In this document: positions 39,969 through 54,168 of the stretch, piece by piece | How positions within the stretch are numbered: the stretch's first letter is position 1 | How the letters are laid out: each line of letters begins with the position of its first letter | NCBI GenBank assembly: GCA_022316685.1 | Contig: JAKJHU010000136.1 | Location: forward strand, 248,001-312,000 | Length of the DNA: 64,000 nucleotides | Source of the DNA: Progne subis subis | Taxonomy: Eukaryota > Chordata > Aves > Passeriformes > Hirundinidae | Reading direction: 5' to 3' | The notes under the pieces: model-generated | Seen by the model: only the letters and a program-made list of their open reading frames with translations | The model's database searches: none | Told to the model about the DNA's origin: nothing | Program-made: the position numbers and the translations under genes

Positions 39969-41154
39969 TGGAGATTAATGCTTGTGTTCTTAAGTCAATG
40001 GAAGCAGAAACAAATCCCAATTCAGGGTGACACAGAGCACTTACAGACTCCCAGCATTTGTAAAGCCAGTACCTTCTCTGTCACGGACAAGATACATCTG
40101 CTTGCAAAGAAACTTGCACAATCTTCACTCCATATATTTTGACTCAAGCTAGAAGTAGCAGTCTGCCTCTTTTATGAGCCCTTCAGAAAAAATATCTCCA
40201 TACAGCCTTTAAATTATCTACTGTTGCGTTCAATGAATTTAATGAAGAAAAGCTTGGAACATAAATCCAAATGACAACTGAAGTTCAACACAGACTGCAA
40301 GGAGGAGAAAGGCAGGCAGGACTTTGCATACGTTTGCACAAAAGAGAAATTGTTCGGGCGAGTGGGAAGAAATTTCTAAGTCTGATGCCTTACAATATAA
40401 CCCCATGCCAGTTGAGATGTCTTTCACAAAGACCACATCACGTGCTGTTGATTCCATGACTCATTATTTCCAATGCTAAAAGTATGACTGGACACCATAC
40501 TAAGAAGGAAAATTATTTTGTGTCATTACAGTAATTTTTTCTTATACTGCAAACGGAATATATTGATTAAAGCGCACAGAATCTAGACATTAATTTAAGG
40601 CAAAACAGGTAATTAATAGTCATTTGGAAAGAAGAAACGACATCAGCTAAAGTAGCATCTCTTTGAAGAGACAGGGAACAAAATCTTATCTAATATTCAA
40701 TCCATTTTATCCCCTATAAACAACACAATGAGCACCAGCTTTAAAGGGGAGGCGCATAAACAGAAAATATCAAGGCTGACGTGAAAGTCACGAAGATGAA
40801 GCGGACCTTGATTCAGGTGGAAGGAAGAACCTCTACCTCCCTTTGGCATCTGCCAGACGCTTTGAGCACTTACTCAGGCTGACGGAGCCCAAGCTCTCCG
40901 TGGCGCTGCAGGAGCCTCTGCCTTCTAAGCTTCCAAGGGTGTTGATCACGCATCTGTTTTCATCACAAATTCCATCTGGATTTTAGAATTCTCAATTTAG
41001 ATCTCATCAAGACTCACGCACATCTGCAGAGAGCTTTGATTTCTAGACACCAAAGGCTTCCAGAGGGAAAAAGCTGCTCTGAATAGTTTCCCACCCACTC
41101 TCACAGCAAGACTGATAACAGTGCATTTGTGCCAGTGCTTTTGGATAGAAGGGG

Positions 41155-41182
41155 TACACATACACATATATATATATATAAA
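41155..41182. repeat. ACA(TA)n microsatellite
   Basis: TACACATACACA then about eight TA units ending TAAATG. Confidence 0.9.
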
Positions 41183-42660
41183 TGCAGACACGTGTGCTGC
41201 TGCTGGTGAAGCTCTGCTCATTTCTTAGCTTGGTTTTTGGATGTCCTTGACTGAAAAACACTGCAGCAACCTGAACTCATCAGTCTGCCTTGAGCCCAGC
41301 AGCACAGGTTTTAATGAGGAAGTATCTGCTGATAGCTTTTGTTTCTACTGTACCTTTAATTGTTGGCGGGAGAATTCAGCAAAGGACTTGGATGTCAGCT
41401 GGATATCAAACATCACTGGCCACTGGTCAATCATCAAGCAAACAGCAGGGCTGAATGGAATGGATTTGACCCAGAGGTTACCAATTCTTCAAAATATTAC
41501 ACGAGACCATTTCTTTAACAGATTAGATGACACATTCTCAGCCAAACGTACGCCAGGAAACGGGACTGTAAACCGCCGATTCGTTCTCTTTTTGGAAAAA
41601 AGCAGAGGGCAAACTTTCAAAACTTTCAACCTTCTTAAAAAGGCAGTGAGCTTTCTGCATTCCTGACCTTTCACTTGCAGAGGGAATGCTGATTTCTTGC
41701 TGAGCTACGGCTCTGATCATCCCTGCCAAAGCTAAGACATACACGAGCTGGCTTACCCTTGTTTCCACTGGCTGCTGGAGCACGCCAAAGAGACTGTGTG
41801 CCCTCCTGCCTCCAGCACCCAGCCAAGCAACATGATACTTTTCAGAACCTTATATAGTGCTTTAAGAGCTGTATAGAGGAGCTTGAAACAGGATGACACA
41901 GAGGGCAGCGGTGCAGGGAAGTTGAGAAATGTCTTCTACTTTTGCTCTCAAGCAGATCGGATGGTCAGTTCCAAAGTGGGGCATGATCAACTCCCTAACT
42001 TTTTGGAGGCAAAAGCTAGCTGAAAGACTAGAATAACACAGAGTAGGAGTTGAAGTGGATGTGCTCACCCACAGACAAAAAAAGAAGGTTTATTCAAGCA
42101 TTGCAGTATGACAATCATGCAATGCAAATGCCCCAGTGAAGTGAAAATGTGCAGTCAGCCCTGGAGCCCGAGGTTTCAGCATTCCCAAGGCAGGGCAGCA
42201 AACCGCAGCACTCTGGGAGTGGCCTTTGGTTGTGTCATTTCTCCCAGTCAGCCCAACAGGAAACACTAGTGCTGAACAACTACTTCTGAATACCGAAGCT
42301 ACTGCTAGAACATCAAAGTTTGTGCCCACAGATCCTAAACAGTGCCAGGGTCCCTTCCTGCTCAGTGCTGTTTTACTGAACATGAGGAAAAAGTGAGACA
42401 AAAGAAAGGTCTGTCAAGGAGGTCTGTACATGCACTGCCTACTCATCTATGCTGTTACTTACTGTAGTGCCTAAGGTGGGCCACAGTCCTATGACACTAC
42501 TTCTGAACGAAGAAAAAGGGATCAGCGTTTTACTTTACAAGCACTGCAGCAAAGATCTGGGGTGCTCCCTACCAGTATCAGCACAGACAGGCTACATCTT
42601 CAGGCCCGAGGAGAAGAGAATTTGGCCCAAGATGTTAAAGGGTTATTTTAAGGAATGCTT

Positions 42661-42690
42661 TTCTCTTTCTCCCTTCTCTCTCTCTCTCTC
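42661..42690. repeat. (TC)n-rich pyrimidine tract
   Basis: TTCTCTTTCTCCC followed by about seven CT dinucleotides. Confidence 0.9.
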
Positions 42691-45600
42691 CATTTGTTTG
42701 TTTTGGAATTGATACCAGGAAAAAAAAAATGTAACTAGGAAACAGAATACATAACCGCCTGAGGTGATGTACAAGAAGTTTCTTAGCATTCTCTGACTTT
42801 TTCCTGGTTAAAACCAGTTTGCCTGGGGATGGGCCAGCTCGGTTTCGGCTTCTCCTGCTTTCCCAACATTCCACAGAATAGCATGACCTTCATTAACTCA
42901 ACACAGCAACTGGATCCAGCTAACAAAATCCAACACATGTAGGCACTTGTCCCCCTCGTCCTCAAGGGTAGAGAAACACGGACACTGTTGTTCCAAAACT
43001 GGCCTTGTCATTTCCAGTCCTTATCCTCACACAACAGATGCTATCAGGACTGCTCCTTGCCGGTCAAAGGTGCAGCTTCTCTGCACCCTTTCTGCTAACT
43101 GGATTAACATCCAGTTGTTCTCTTCACTGTAGATCTAGTGAGAGAACTTAGCAAAAGATTAGTTTACAAGAAATGGTAAATAACTAGTAGAGCTCTATAC
43201 TTGTGTTGGCTGGGCATCAGGGCATTTGTTATTCAGAATATGGACTTGTTCACATTTCAGAAGAAAACAAACCCCCAAACCAACAAACCAAACAGTAACA
43301 GAAAACTTCAGAATTGTAGCAGTCTGGATGTTATTTGATGGATTAGGGGGCATGGGGAAAGGAAAGATCTAGTCAGCCTGCAATATTATATATCTGGAGA
43401 TACAACAGAGATAGTGGGGAATGCACTGAAGGTACCAGATAGGCCTCATATTTCAGTGTTTATGCAAACTTTCTATGTTTTCAGAAAAAATTCCATGTAA
43501 AGAAAAAAAAAAATCCAATTGCTATGGGCAGCAGAGACCAAGACACTATTATGAGCTAAAATAAAGCAAGCTCTCTACCATTCACACTCAGGACCAGCAC
43601 TCACAAGCCCAGGCTTGACAGTGGGCAGTCTTACACATCCTCAACATCCTGCTACCTTCAGTTTTTCTGTATTGAAAGTTACATGATCAAGAGAAGGCTT
43701 CAGACCTAGTAACTTCAAAACTGGACTGTGCATCTCATCTAGGGCAGAGAACTCAGCAGAGGGACCGCATCCTTCTATTCACAACGCTGTTTGCCAGGCT
43801 GCACTAGCACTTGTGACAACCCTGCAAATGCTAAATTGGCTCTTAACCCACAAAGGCTCCTTGAGCGAAGCCAGCTCTCTGTGAAGCAGCTGTGCTGCCC
43901 AAGGACAGGTCCAGAGGCAGCTGCTGAAACCTCGACGCCTAAAGCCACTGTGACTCAGTTGAGCTGCAGAGGAGTATCTGTTCTAACCAAGGGCGTGATG
44001 CTGGTCCAGTCACTTCCACAAGCAGACGAAAGCTGGCACAGCTCCTCCTCAGGGAGGTGTTCTTCCACCTAAGAACAAGGAAGACCCTTGACATTATTCT
44101 GGTGTAAGTCGCAGTGCTTTCCAGACTGAGACTCTTTTTCCCCCTTCGTAAAAGTGACACAAAACTCCATGAAGTCCACAGGCTAAGAAATCCAAACGGA
44201 GATGGGCAATGGGAGACAGAAGAGGAATAAGCCTGAGTGAAGTGTTGCATAAGCAGTGTTAATGTTTCAGGGGCCTTGGTTAGTTTAGTTCATGATATCA
44301 GCAAAATAAGCAGAGGAAAGTGAAAGTGTTTCATATTTATGAAATTCCATAAAGAGTTCTCAGGACTTTGCTCCTTGGTAAGGATTCCAGGTACCACAGT
44401 AACACCAGAAGGAATAAAAAGTACTATCAAGCCTGTACAGCACTCACTATATCTGTGTTATTTGAGCAAACAGACAGCAGTCTGTCATTTTTATCCCCAG
44501 TTTAATCTCAGACATAATCATCTGGTGGTGTGTATATTTAACCAAATTCCTCACTCTAGAGCACAAGAGTCCCACTAGCAGACAGCACCCTGGATGCTGC
44601 TAGAAGATCCTTACTGTTATGAGCATATATATCAAAACAACCACTGCATTTGAAGTAACCAACATGAGAGGTGGCCTCATCATACTTGAATTCCAAAATG
44701 GTTTTGGGCACACATTCCCATCTGTCTTGGTCCTTCCCCATGGGGAGTTTAACCATCACTTCACCATTTACTGCTGCAAGGGCAAATTTATGCCCCCTAG
44801 TTTTACAGATCTAACAGCTAGTTATCCAAGCCCCTGCTAGCACTGCCTATGTTCCCTGTGAAGTCAATCCAAAGAAATAAGCATCTCCAGAGGGCAAATA
44901 ACTTCATCCCACTTGTTCTGTGAGATGATGGTTTCTGGAGAAGCCTACAGTACAAGATAAAATGACTAGTTTGGACTAGATGCTTCACCTCAGCAAGGCT
45001 GCAGTTCCTCAAAATGAACTCCATGTGGATGGCACTATTCAGTGCAGAACTTCACAGACCCTTCCACACTGAACCTGGAAAATCTTTTATCAGCCATGTC
45101 AGCTGAAACCATTTATTACTAAGACAATGGTCCTTAATCATATTCAGAGCAAGTAATTCTTTGCAGATAACAAGTAAAGCTGGAGCATATTGCTATGCTT
45201 CCCCAGCTTTGGGGGTGGGGGTGCTCAGATGGACCACCATCCCCTCTGTTCTACTTTTTTACTTATTTTGGTCCTTCAAAAATCCTGAAATTACATGGTT
45301 TACCTGTGCCTTCATTTCCATGGTTTACATGTGATATTCCAAGCCATGGTCTTACAATATTATAAGCCTTGTCTGGCATGGAGAAAGTTTTAGTCAAGAG
45401 TGTTTTATGTTACTGGAATTGCTTATACAAAATTCCCTTTTACAGATTAATTTATGAGAGAAGAAAATCCTGTACTTATCTTAATTACTTTATTGATTCT
45501 TGGAAAAAGAAATACAAACTCAAGCTGGGAAGAAGGAAAGATAACACGCACTTGTCTTTCACATACAGTCAAAATCTTTCCACTGATGCTGTTTTATAAT

Positions 45601-46529
45601 GCCCAAGATCCACTCTTCTGCTCTAGAGTGGTAAAAACTGACCCTTTTCTTTCCCCCATTCTCATGAGAGAAACAACAGAGAAACAGCAGGAGAGGAAAA
45701 ACAGAGAGAGACAGACTAAACCATGAAAGCTTTCATATACTACAACTTTAACACAAGGTTAGGTGCATTCACTCAGAGCATCGTACGGCAAGGCAGAACC
45801 TACTGTTAACTCCCTGTGAAACAGCAGCAGGAACACTAGCACTAATGAAGGGGGTAGGATGGTTTAAGGAGTCCAGGGAATGGCAGGATTTGGACACACT
45901 AGGATGAGGAGAGATTGTTAGGATCTCCTGGCCTGACCTGCCCACCCCCTTGGAGCTTCTCTTGCCCATGCCTGCATGGAAGCCACAGCTTGTTGGCTGT
46001 TACCTCTTCCTAAAGCACTGATGCTCTCTCCACTGAAGACAAGGGAGGGAGCTCAGAGGTTTCTGATCAGCTCTTTTCACTGCCTAGTGAACAACAGGCC
46101 CATTACATACCCAGCTCTTCTGGGGACAGGCCTGAGCTCCAGTGGTGTGACCACGGTGATTGACTCAGGACTCGTTACAGGCATGTTGTGATCTGCCCCA
46201 AAAATACCAGGACACACGGCTGCACTCAGTCATCCATCATACAAAGCCTCCCTTCCCATCAAGCTTCCAGCCAGGACACTGAGCAGGGCCAGGTTTAATC
46301 CCAGATTATGAGTGTTCATGAGAGCATACTGCTGGAAAAGAGTGGATTAGCAGAAACTGGAGTTCCTCCTCACTCCACAAGTATTGCTAGGGCTGAAGTC
46401 CTGCAGGCTGACTCACAGAGTTCCCCACCCGCCCTGAAAGAAACAAACTTCTCAAAGACCTATGAACTGAAACAGAAAAGAAACCCTACGGGTTTGCTGA
46501 GAGGCAAAAAAACCCCAACACCCTACCCC

Positions 46530-46575
46530 ACCCCCCCGCCAAAAAACAAACAAACAAACAAACAAACTCCCCCAA
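46530..46575. repeat. C-run followed by (CAAA)n
   Basis: CACCCCCCCGCC, A6, then about five CAAA units and CTCCCCC. Confidence 0.9.
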
Positions 46576-46634
46576 AAAAACTCCCAAAGAAAAGATCCTA
46601 AAGAAACACATGCTTGGATATTTTTTAGGACTAC

Positions 46635-46659
46635 TTTTTTTTTTTTTTTTTTTTTTTTT
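46635..46659. repeat. Poly-T run of 25
   Basis: Twenty-five uninterrupted T about 70 bp after the CAAA array. Confidence 0.95.
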
Positions 46660-47119
46660 AAGTAATGGAGAAAAAGCACTTCCTTAAATTTAAAAGAATC
46701 TTACTAGGTAATTTTTAAAAAAGCTAGCTACTGCTCAAGAGAGATGTACTGACTACGCTCTAGACCAGAGCAGCAACATAAAAACTGGAAAATTAAAAAA
46801 TCCTCTTGCAGAAAACATTGTGTTTTAGCTTTGGAATTCTGTTTTTTCACAGCTCCAGGTTTTCATCTGATTTTTGAAGCCCAGCTTGCTCACACAATTC
46901 AGCCAGAAGAACAGGAATGCACAGCCTGTGGTAGCAAGGACATGAGAACAAGCAGGCAAGAGAGGAGGCTCCTACCCTTTCCCTGCTGCCAGGAATGGAA
47001 TTCCACCATGGCAACATGATGAGAGCCTGGGTCGTGATATGAGGCATGGAAAAACAATCACATCTTCCTACATCAAAACTGTGAAGGATCAACAGGTTTT
47101 CTGTGCTATTTAAGGAATT

Positions 47120-47134
47120 AAAAAAAAAAAAAAA
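47120..47134. repeat. Poly-A run
   Basis: Fifteen A, then TAAAAAAGAGAAG. Confidence 0.9.
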
Positions 47135-47744
47135 TAAAAAAGAGAAGACTAGTTGGCTTTTATTAAGAATGGCTGTTCCCAGATTAGAGGTTATTCTAAC
47201 AGGCATTTTCACCAATTGGTTTGAGTTCTTTGGTTGCTACCTGAGCAGAGCTGGAAAACAGATTTGTACTCCCTGCAATGAATTATTGACTGCTGTGACT
47301 CTCAGGAAGGCCAAGGCGTGGTCCTTGCTGGCAGGTGAGAGGGTGTTTGTTTGCCAGCCTTTCCCCCAACTGGAGGAAAGGTGCTCATAAAGTAAAACTG
47401 CAGAAGAAAAGCCAAAAGTGAGAGCCAGGATTCCCGTAAGTGACTTTTTGGTGTTCAGTTGACCGCATTGAACCAGGAGAGCCTCCTCAGAGCTCCAGGA
47501 CACCCTGCGAGAAAGCCGGGGGCTGGAGACGTCTGTGTGAAAATGCACAGAGCTGGCTGACCTTTGCTACATCTCCTTCTCCAGGGCCACAAGTCAACGT
47601 GATCAGGAATGTAGAAACCACAGATCACACACACCATACAGAAAGACCACTGTGGTTGTACCAGGCCACTATTAACAGCCCCTAAAGGACATTCCAGCCC
47701 TGTATTCAGGTGGGATTTAATCAACCACCTATCCTCGAGGCAGG

Positions 47745-47820
47745 CATGGAAACATCCTTACCCCTTTACTTCCCTGGGGAGGAAAATGAAACAGGAAGGT
47801 GAAGTAGCTTACGTTTTCCC
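47745..47820 (-). repeat. Possible MIR-like fragment
   Basis: GAGGAAAATGAAACAGGAAG followed by GTGAAGTAGCTTAC resembles the reverse-orientation MIR core (gaggaaactgaggcacagagaggtgaagtaacttgcc). Short and diverged; could be coincidence. Confidence 0.35.
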
Positions 47821-48926
47821 TGTGATCCAATTGTAGATTTCACCACCTTCCAACCCAGTTGTTATTCCTGCAGACCACAGCACCTCTCAGATCTGCTCCA
47901 GGTGGGCAGATAACACTCATGTACTTGATATCCCACAGAAGGAAAAGTCATAGAGAAAAGGGACTCAAGGATTCAAAGCTTTGGTGTGATTTATAACCAG
48001 CACCCTGGGAACGGTAGATGCTGATAATGTTTGAAAGAGAGCAAAGTAAGGGCAGAAAACTAGAACTGGAGTGAAGATGCTAAGTGTGATGACCTGACTG
48101 CAAACAGCAACTTTTTTCACACTTCCCCAGTGCCCTCAAAAGCCTTCAGACACAAGGCAATTCAGATTTCATTCATGATTCCCTGGTACTACAACAGGAA
48201 ACATGTCAGCACCCTTTCCCCATAATTTGCCTCCTTTTGCAGCAAAAGATTAGCTGTAAGCTTCATGAAAAAAACCCCAACTTTGTCAGTGGTATCATTC
48301 CTTAGGGCATTGCCAGTGCAGAACCTCAAAGGATGTAAAATTAAATGCCTGGTGTCCTTAAATCTTGTAAAGTATTTTCTAGGGGTTTTGGTTGCTGAAA
48401 GCTTCGAGGACATCAGGCTGTTCAGCGTTACCCTTCGTGGGTGTTTTCATCATTCTGACCTCCTGTTCTAAAACACAACTGCTAATTTCTCCATGTTAGA
48501 AAAAGGACATTTTTAATACACCTGACAGCTCTACCTCATATCATTATAAAGTAATGCTCCTTGCTAACTCCTGGCTGTAAAAACTTGGACATGACACTAA
48601 ATCGTAGGCTCTGGAAACAAAAAAGATACCACAGCTAGACTTATAGCAGTTAGCACAAAAATTCCTGGGTGAAACACCCCACGGTCAGAGGCTCTCAAAA
48701 AGAGCACACTGAACTTCAGAGCCCTGGAGTTACAGGCTAATTTCAGTACTTGGTGAATCTTAAATAAAGCCTCCATGTGAGCCTTTTTAGGATTGTGGCC
48801 CTCATTTGTTTCTAAGTGAAGAAATGAAAACTATCATTATATAGCTCTGGAAAAGGCTTATTCCCAAATAGATCCTATTTACAGGTCAAAATTCTACCCT
48901 GTCTTGTTTACATGCAACTCCCATTT

Positions 48927-48945
48927 AAAAAAAAAAAAAAAAAAA
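48927..48945. repeat. Poly-A run
   Basis: About 19 A after CCCATTT. Confidence 0.92.
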
Positions 48946-50465
48946 TTAAATACCATCCCCTGAAGATCATGAGATTGTGCAATCCCACAGGCTCCGGAGC
49001 AGGTTCAGCCAGGAGGTTCCTCTGAGCAGCGTCTGTTGCTCCCTTGCTCTCCTGGAGTGAGAGGGTTGATTCCCAAACCCTGTGCACTGCTAGCCCTCCC
49101 TGCTCATTCACACCAGTTCATTTAGAGCCGGCCCAGAAGCTGCATTCACATCTCTGACCACAGTGCAGATGTACTCTGAGAGGAGCAGAACAACCCCAGA
49201 AGCTTTTGAAAAACTAGCCCTTGAAGTCTAATTTCGAAGTCAAACTTTGTGCCTATCACAGGTCTGAATATATTAGCATTTACAGAAAAATGAGTTTCCA
49301 CTGAAATAAGAAAGGTGCTGCACTTTAGTTCATTTAAGAGTTAAGGCTTTCAAGATCACTGGCATTTTTCCTGCCTCCTTGAAAACACCGTCTCAGCCAT
49401 ACCCTGGTGGGCCAACACAGGTGAAACCAAAATATCAAATTTTTAAATCAAAATCACCTGTCGGGACAATGGAGTGCAGCATTTCTTGCTGAAAGTAATT
49501 TTCAGTTTCTTTTGATAAAAAAATACAGGTTTTGTTTGTTTTAATGCTCCTTATGAGGGAGCCAATCTGGCTGGCAGCCTCCTCCCTCTCCACGATGCTG
49601 CTGAATTTTGATTGCGTGGGGAAGATGGGATGGCTGTTAACCTCTGTATCATCGGGTCAGCATCACAACAACATGCTCCTCCAGCAATCCTACACCTCCT
49701 GTCACAGCATTCCTCTACCTCCGCTTGTTTTTCCAAGTTTAATTAAAATCCACTGCAGTTTTTTTTCCCCATCTGCTCTGAAGGGTTGAGTGGCTCGGCC
49801 GTGTTTCTGCTTCTGGAAAGCAGCAGGAGCAAAGGGGTTAATGCTCTGCATTCAGAACAAAAACCACAGAGCTGAGGCAGATCTGCACTCATCCAATCCA
49901 TTCCCTGACAAAACTTGTTGCTAGTCCTGTCTGCACCATCCTAGATCTCCCAGGTTTCATTGGCTTCTAGCCAAAAGTGTCGTTTTACTCTCATAATGAA
50001 GGGGGCCAGAAGGATTTATCTTTCCCAACCTCTCCCCACATTATGTCCATCCCTGCAGAGCAATCTTCTTGTTTTTCCACATTTTCTTGCAGTCTGAAAC
50101 CCTCCCAAGGGCACATCCCCAAGGATCTGCTGAGATGGAGGGCTTCTCAGCTTACAGCTTCTGCCTACGGTGCTGTATTTAGCCCATTAAAAATCCCAAT
50201 AAGGTTACACATAAAAGCTCTTTCAAAGTTTTGGCCCTGACACTTTACTCGTCACCTTCTAAATCAAGTTATGCCTTATTTGAAAATCTTCAGAAATTGT
50301 TTGGAGGAGTGAATGACCTATTCTGAGGCTTTAAAATTAGATCAAAAGTATAAAGTTGCTTCCTCCCAAGCCACTGTATTACTAAACAAGGAAACGGTCA
50401 CACAATAAAATTTCCACAAGAAGAATGGAGTCTGTAAACCTAAGCTGTCGTAGGTGAAGGAGAGC

Positions 50466-50512
50466 AAAAAAAGGAAGAGAAAGAAAAAAAAAAAAAAAGA
50501 AAAAAAAAAAAG
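50466..50512. repeat. A-rich purine tract
   Basis: Long A runs separated by GG, GAG and single G; entirely purine for about 45 bp. Confidence 0.93.
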
Positions 50513-50932
50513 AGCAAAGGCTGACGCTGTAGTGTTTACTGTATTTATTAAAATGCTGCAAGCTAATTCAACAATATACAAATTACAGTTCCCATCTTTC
50601 AATTTGCTTCAAGAACTGCCTCCCCCAAAACAACCACCACTCCCAAAAAACCCAAACCTGCACAGCTGAACATTCTCCCTAGGCACTAAGTCAGGCTAAG
50701 AGACTCAGATTAAAGGGGGAGATGCCAGTTTTGCCTTGAACTGTTCAAGTTATCTGCTACTCTGCTGAAATTTGAGGCTTAGAGACAAGCACAAAGTCTG
50801 ACCACTGAATCTCTCTTTCCCCTTTCCAGTCTCTTTTCCACCTATAACAAATCCTGACTGAATTAGTCACAATATTCCCACTGACTTATGAAAGCCCTTG
50901 CAAAGCACGAAAAGCGCACCTGAAAAGCAATT

Positions 50933-50957
50933 AAAAAAAAAAAAAAAAAAAAAAAAA
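50933..50957. repeat. Poly-A run of 25
   Basis: Twenty-five A followed by TCCAGCCCTG. Confidence 0.95.
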
Positions 50958-52180
50958 TCCAGCCCTGTATAATATGTCAGGTTTCTCTGAAGGGTTTTTT
51001 GCTCTGGGCCTGGAAGACTAATTCAACATTAAATTGTTCTCCTGCTGGCCTGTGAAGAAAACTCAACAGGTAAAAGATCAGCAGCTGGAATTTAACAAAT
51101 AATCCCACTGACAAGGAACAAATACCTGTTCTTCTAACGTGGCCGCTGTGACTCCACTGGCTCGGTCACTACTAAAGTTGGAGTAGAAACCTTCCTTACT
51201 TTTAGGCTAAGTGAGCAAATACAAATTTGAAAGCAGGGGGAAGGCAGGAAGCACTATTTTTACACAATAATTGCTGATAAAACCACACTTAAGGAAAGAA
51301 TGAACATCCATTGTTCCCCACTGCCATGGTCTACTGAAGGGAATCTCAACTAGATCAAGCCTGCCTTGAGTTTTACTGTGTTTTGATTCCAGCTTTGATA
51401 AGGTCACACCTTAGAAGAGCCATGCATAGTGTAACAGATGGGGATAAAGCTTTCAGCTACTCCCAGACTCCGCTAATAGCAGTTCTAAGAGAAGAAAAAT
51501 CAATTTTTTTTATATTTATATAAATAGGTATGGGTTTTCAAGTTACTTTGGCTCCCACCTCATCCCACCAACCCACACAGGGATGATTCTGCTGCAGTGG
51601 AGGCTGCGACAGCTGAGAGCGCAGGGGAAAATACCCACTCAGGCAGGAGGAGCACCAACAGCTGCCTCCCCAAGGACCAGGATCATGCCTGGTCCCTGCC
51701 CAGCCACAGTCCTCAGGGAAGCAACTCCAGCCACGAGCTCTGTAAACCCCCCAGAACCCCTGACCTAACACTGACACTCCTGCGGTGCCCAAGCCCAGTT
51801 TGTGCCCAGACCTTTTCTTCTGCAGTAAGGCAGCCATCCCCCGCTGCTCTGCACACCTGGCATCCATTTCACACTCTGAATTCACCCCTCTGAAGCCTCA
51901 CTCTGCCTTCAGGCCCTTCCTACTGCCAGCTTGGGATCCAATCCATCTTGGGTGTCACTGGTAAGACAGCACCGGTGTCAACTACAGGATATATACTACA
52001 GAATTAAAAAAAAGAAAACATAGAATAGTGAGGTAATGGTGACCTAATTTCCTAGACTGGCTGTCTGCTAACCACAACTTTAAGGTTTCAGAGACTTTGG
52101 CTCACTATCAGCTTGCACTAAAAATGCCTTCTCTGCAAACCAGAAATAAGCCTATTACGTTGTTTTCAGATAATACCATC

Positions 52181-52220
52181 AAAAAGAGGAAAAAAAAAAA
52201 AAAGAAAAAAAAAGGAAGGA
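52181..52220. repeat. A-rich purine tract
   Basis: AAAAAGAGG, a 13-A run, G, nine A and GGAAGGAA. Confidence 0.92.
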
Positions 52221-53673
52221 ATGCCACAAACTTGCATCCTTATGAATAACAAACCCCAAACCTTTTTTATTCACATCAAACTTTTACAAGGAATGTGACC
52301 TGTTGTATAGAAAGGAGCTTAACTCTCATCTATCACAAGAATGATGCTGTCACAAAAATGACCCCATACCAAAATTTCCACGACGCAGACTTAATTTCCA
52401 GTGAATTGTGTTAGAAAGGCCTTCAGTTTAGTATCACTTTCTATCTGGTACAGATATAAGAGGTAGCATCGTTAGCCCGAATGCAGAAAATGAACTGTAG
52501 TGGGAAAGTTTTGGAAAGTGCATGCCACAGGAATGAAACGCTAGCATAATGTGGACAGCAATGTGCTTAAGACTGCGGCAGCTGGACCGAGGCAGAAGAG
52601 GTCATGCTTAGCAAAGCCTCTGGAATTCCCAGGGATGGCTGTGCAGAGACATGAAGGAATTTCGCAGGATGTTGTATACTCAGAGTGCTAAAAAGCAGAA
52701 AATTCTGCACCAGAAAGCAACAGCTAAGGTGAAAAGTTTTGGAAGATGATCTAAGGAGGAGCCTATACAGTAAACAGAGATAAGGGCAGGAGCCAAAGGG
52801 TGCCAAAAGTGAAAATATTTCAGGTTGGAACAAAGTAACAAGAACACTCCAGAAGTCAGTTTAAACCTCTGTTTAAAAGTCTATAGGTAGTTATTTACTT
52901 ACAAAAGCACTTCTTGTCTGTTTTATGGGCTGGACAGAGGTATAGCAAGACCAAAATGTGGTTGTGGTCCCCTCTCCCCTCACCACGCTTCAGTGTACAA
53001 CATTTGCACATTATTTTGCAGTTGCTGAAAAGCAAAGTAATGAAATTAAATTGAAAGAGGACTAGATCAGTGAAGGAACAGAGCCACCGTATGTCAAGAG
53101 ATGTTTGATAGATGTGAGCTTGAAATAGCTTCATCAGTTTACAGCCATATGTGCCTACACTGTTCATGCCTGGGGGTTAGTGTGCACAAGTGCTCAAAAC
53201 CACAACTCAGCACACCAGACAGAGCAAAAAACCCAGATGAGGCTGCATTTACATAGGTCACAAGACTAGGCAAAGATGTTTGCCCTGGAAACTAAAACAG
53301 TTATAGGAAAGCTGCAGAGAAGAGAAGGACGAAGTCTAGCCAAGTTTGACATGGGGCTTAAGGAAACTGAGACAGAGTTGCTGCCTCCAGGACTACGACC
53401 AGTGAGGCTCCTCCATTCATAACCACAATGGAGGAATGGCAGAAATGTGGCTGAGAAATGCTAGAGCCACACACGGGCAACCAGGAAGGAAGTAAAGTAT
53501 GGGATTAATCCATTTAGAAAGCTTCATTCAACAAGGCTCTCAGATACACACTCAAGTCTGGTACCAGCCCAAGGGGCTTGCTAGTGTCTTCAGACCCCTG
53601 GGGAATGAGGAGAGCTTTACTCAAAGGTAAACAAGCACATAAATGTTCATATAATCAAAGAACAGCTTGTGTT

Positions 53674-54168
53674 GTCCCTCTACCATAGCAGGGACACCTT
53701 CCACTATCCCAGATTGCTCCAAGCTCCAGCCAACCTGGCCTTGGACACCTCCAGGGATGGGGCAGCGACACCTTCTCTTGACAACCTGTGCCTCACCACC
53801 TGCACAGGGAAGAATTTCTCCCCAGTATCTCATCTAGGCCTGCCCTCTGTCAGTTTGAAGCCATTCCCCCTTGTCCTGTCAGGTCATCCAGGCCCGTGTA
53901 AATAATCTCTCACCATCTTTCTGGCAGGCTCCCTTCAGGTACCGGAAGGCTACAATTAAATCACCTGGGAGTTTCTCTTTTCCAGGCTGAACAATCCCAA
54001 TTCTCCCAGCCTTTCCCCACAGCAGAGCTGCTCCATCACTCTGCTCATCCTGGTTTCTCCTCTGGACTGGCTTCAGCAGCTCCAGGTTCTATCCATGCTG
54101 GGCCCCAGGGCTGGAGGCAGCTCTGCAGGTGGGGTCTCAGCTGAGCAGGGCAGAGGGGCAGAAACTCC
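53674..54168 (-). repeat. Long CR1 LINE fragment, about 500 bp
   Basis: The longest transposon remnant in the window, in reverse orientation. It opens with CATAGCAGGGACACCTTCCA, continues through AACCTGGCCTTGGACACCTC, CAGGGATGGGGCAGC, CTCACCACCTGCACAGGG, TTGAAGCCATTCCCCCTTGT, CCAGGCTGAACAATCCCAA, CTCCCAGCCTTTCC and ends about TCTGCAGGTGGGGTCTCA. The last segments correspond to the part of CR1 just downstream of or within the end of the reverse-transcriptase ORF. The tail itself (the ATTCTATG units) is missing at the 53674 end, so the copy is truncated at its 3' end too. Confidence 0.95.
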
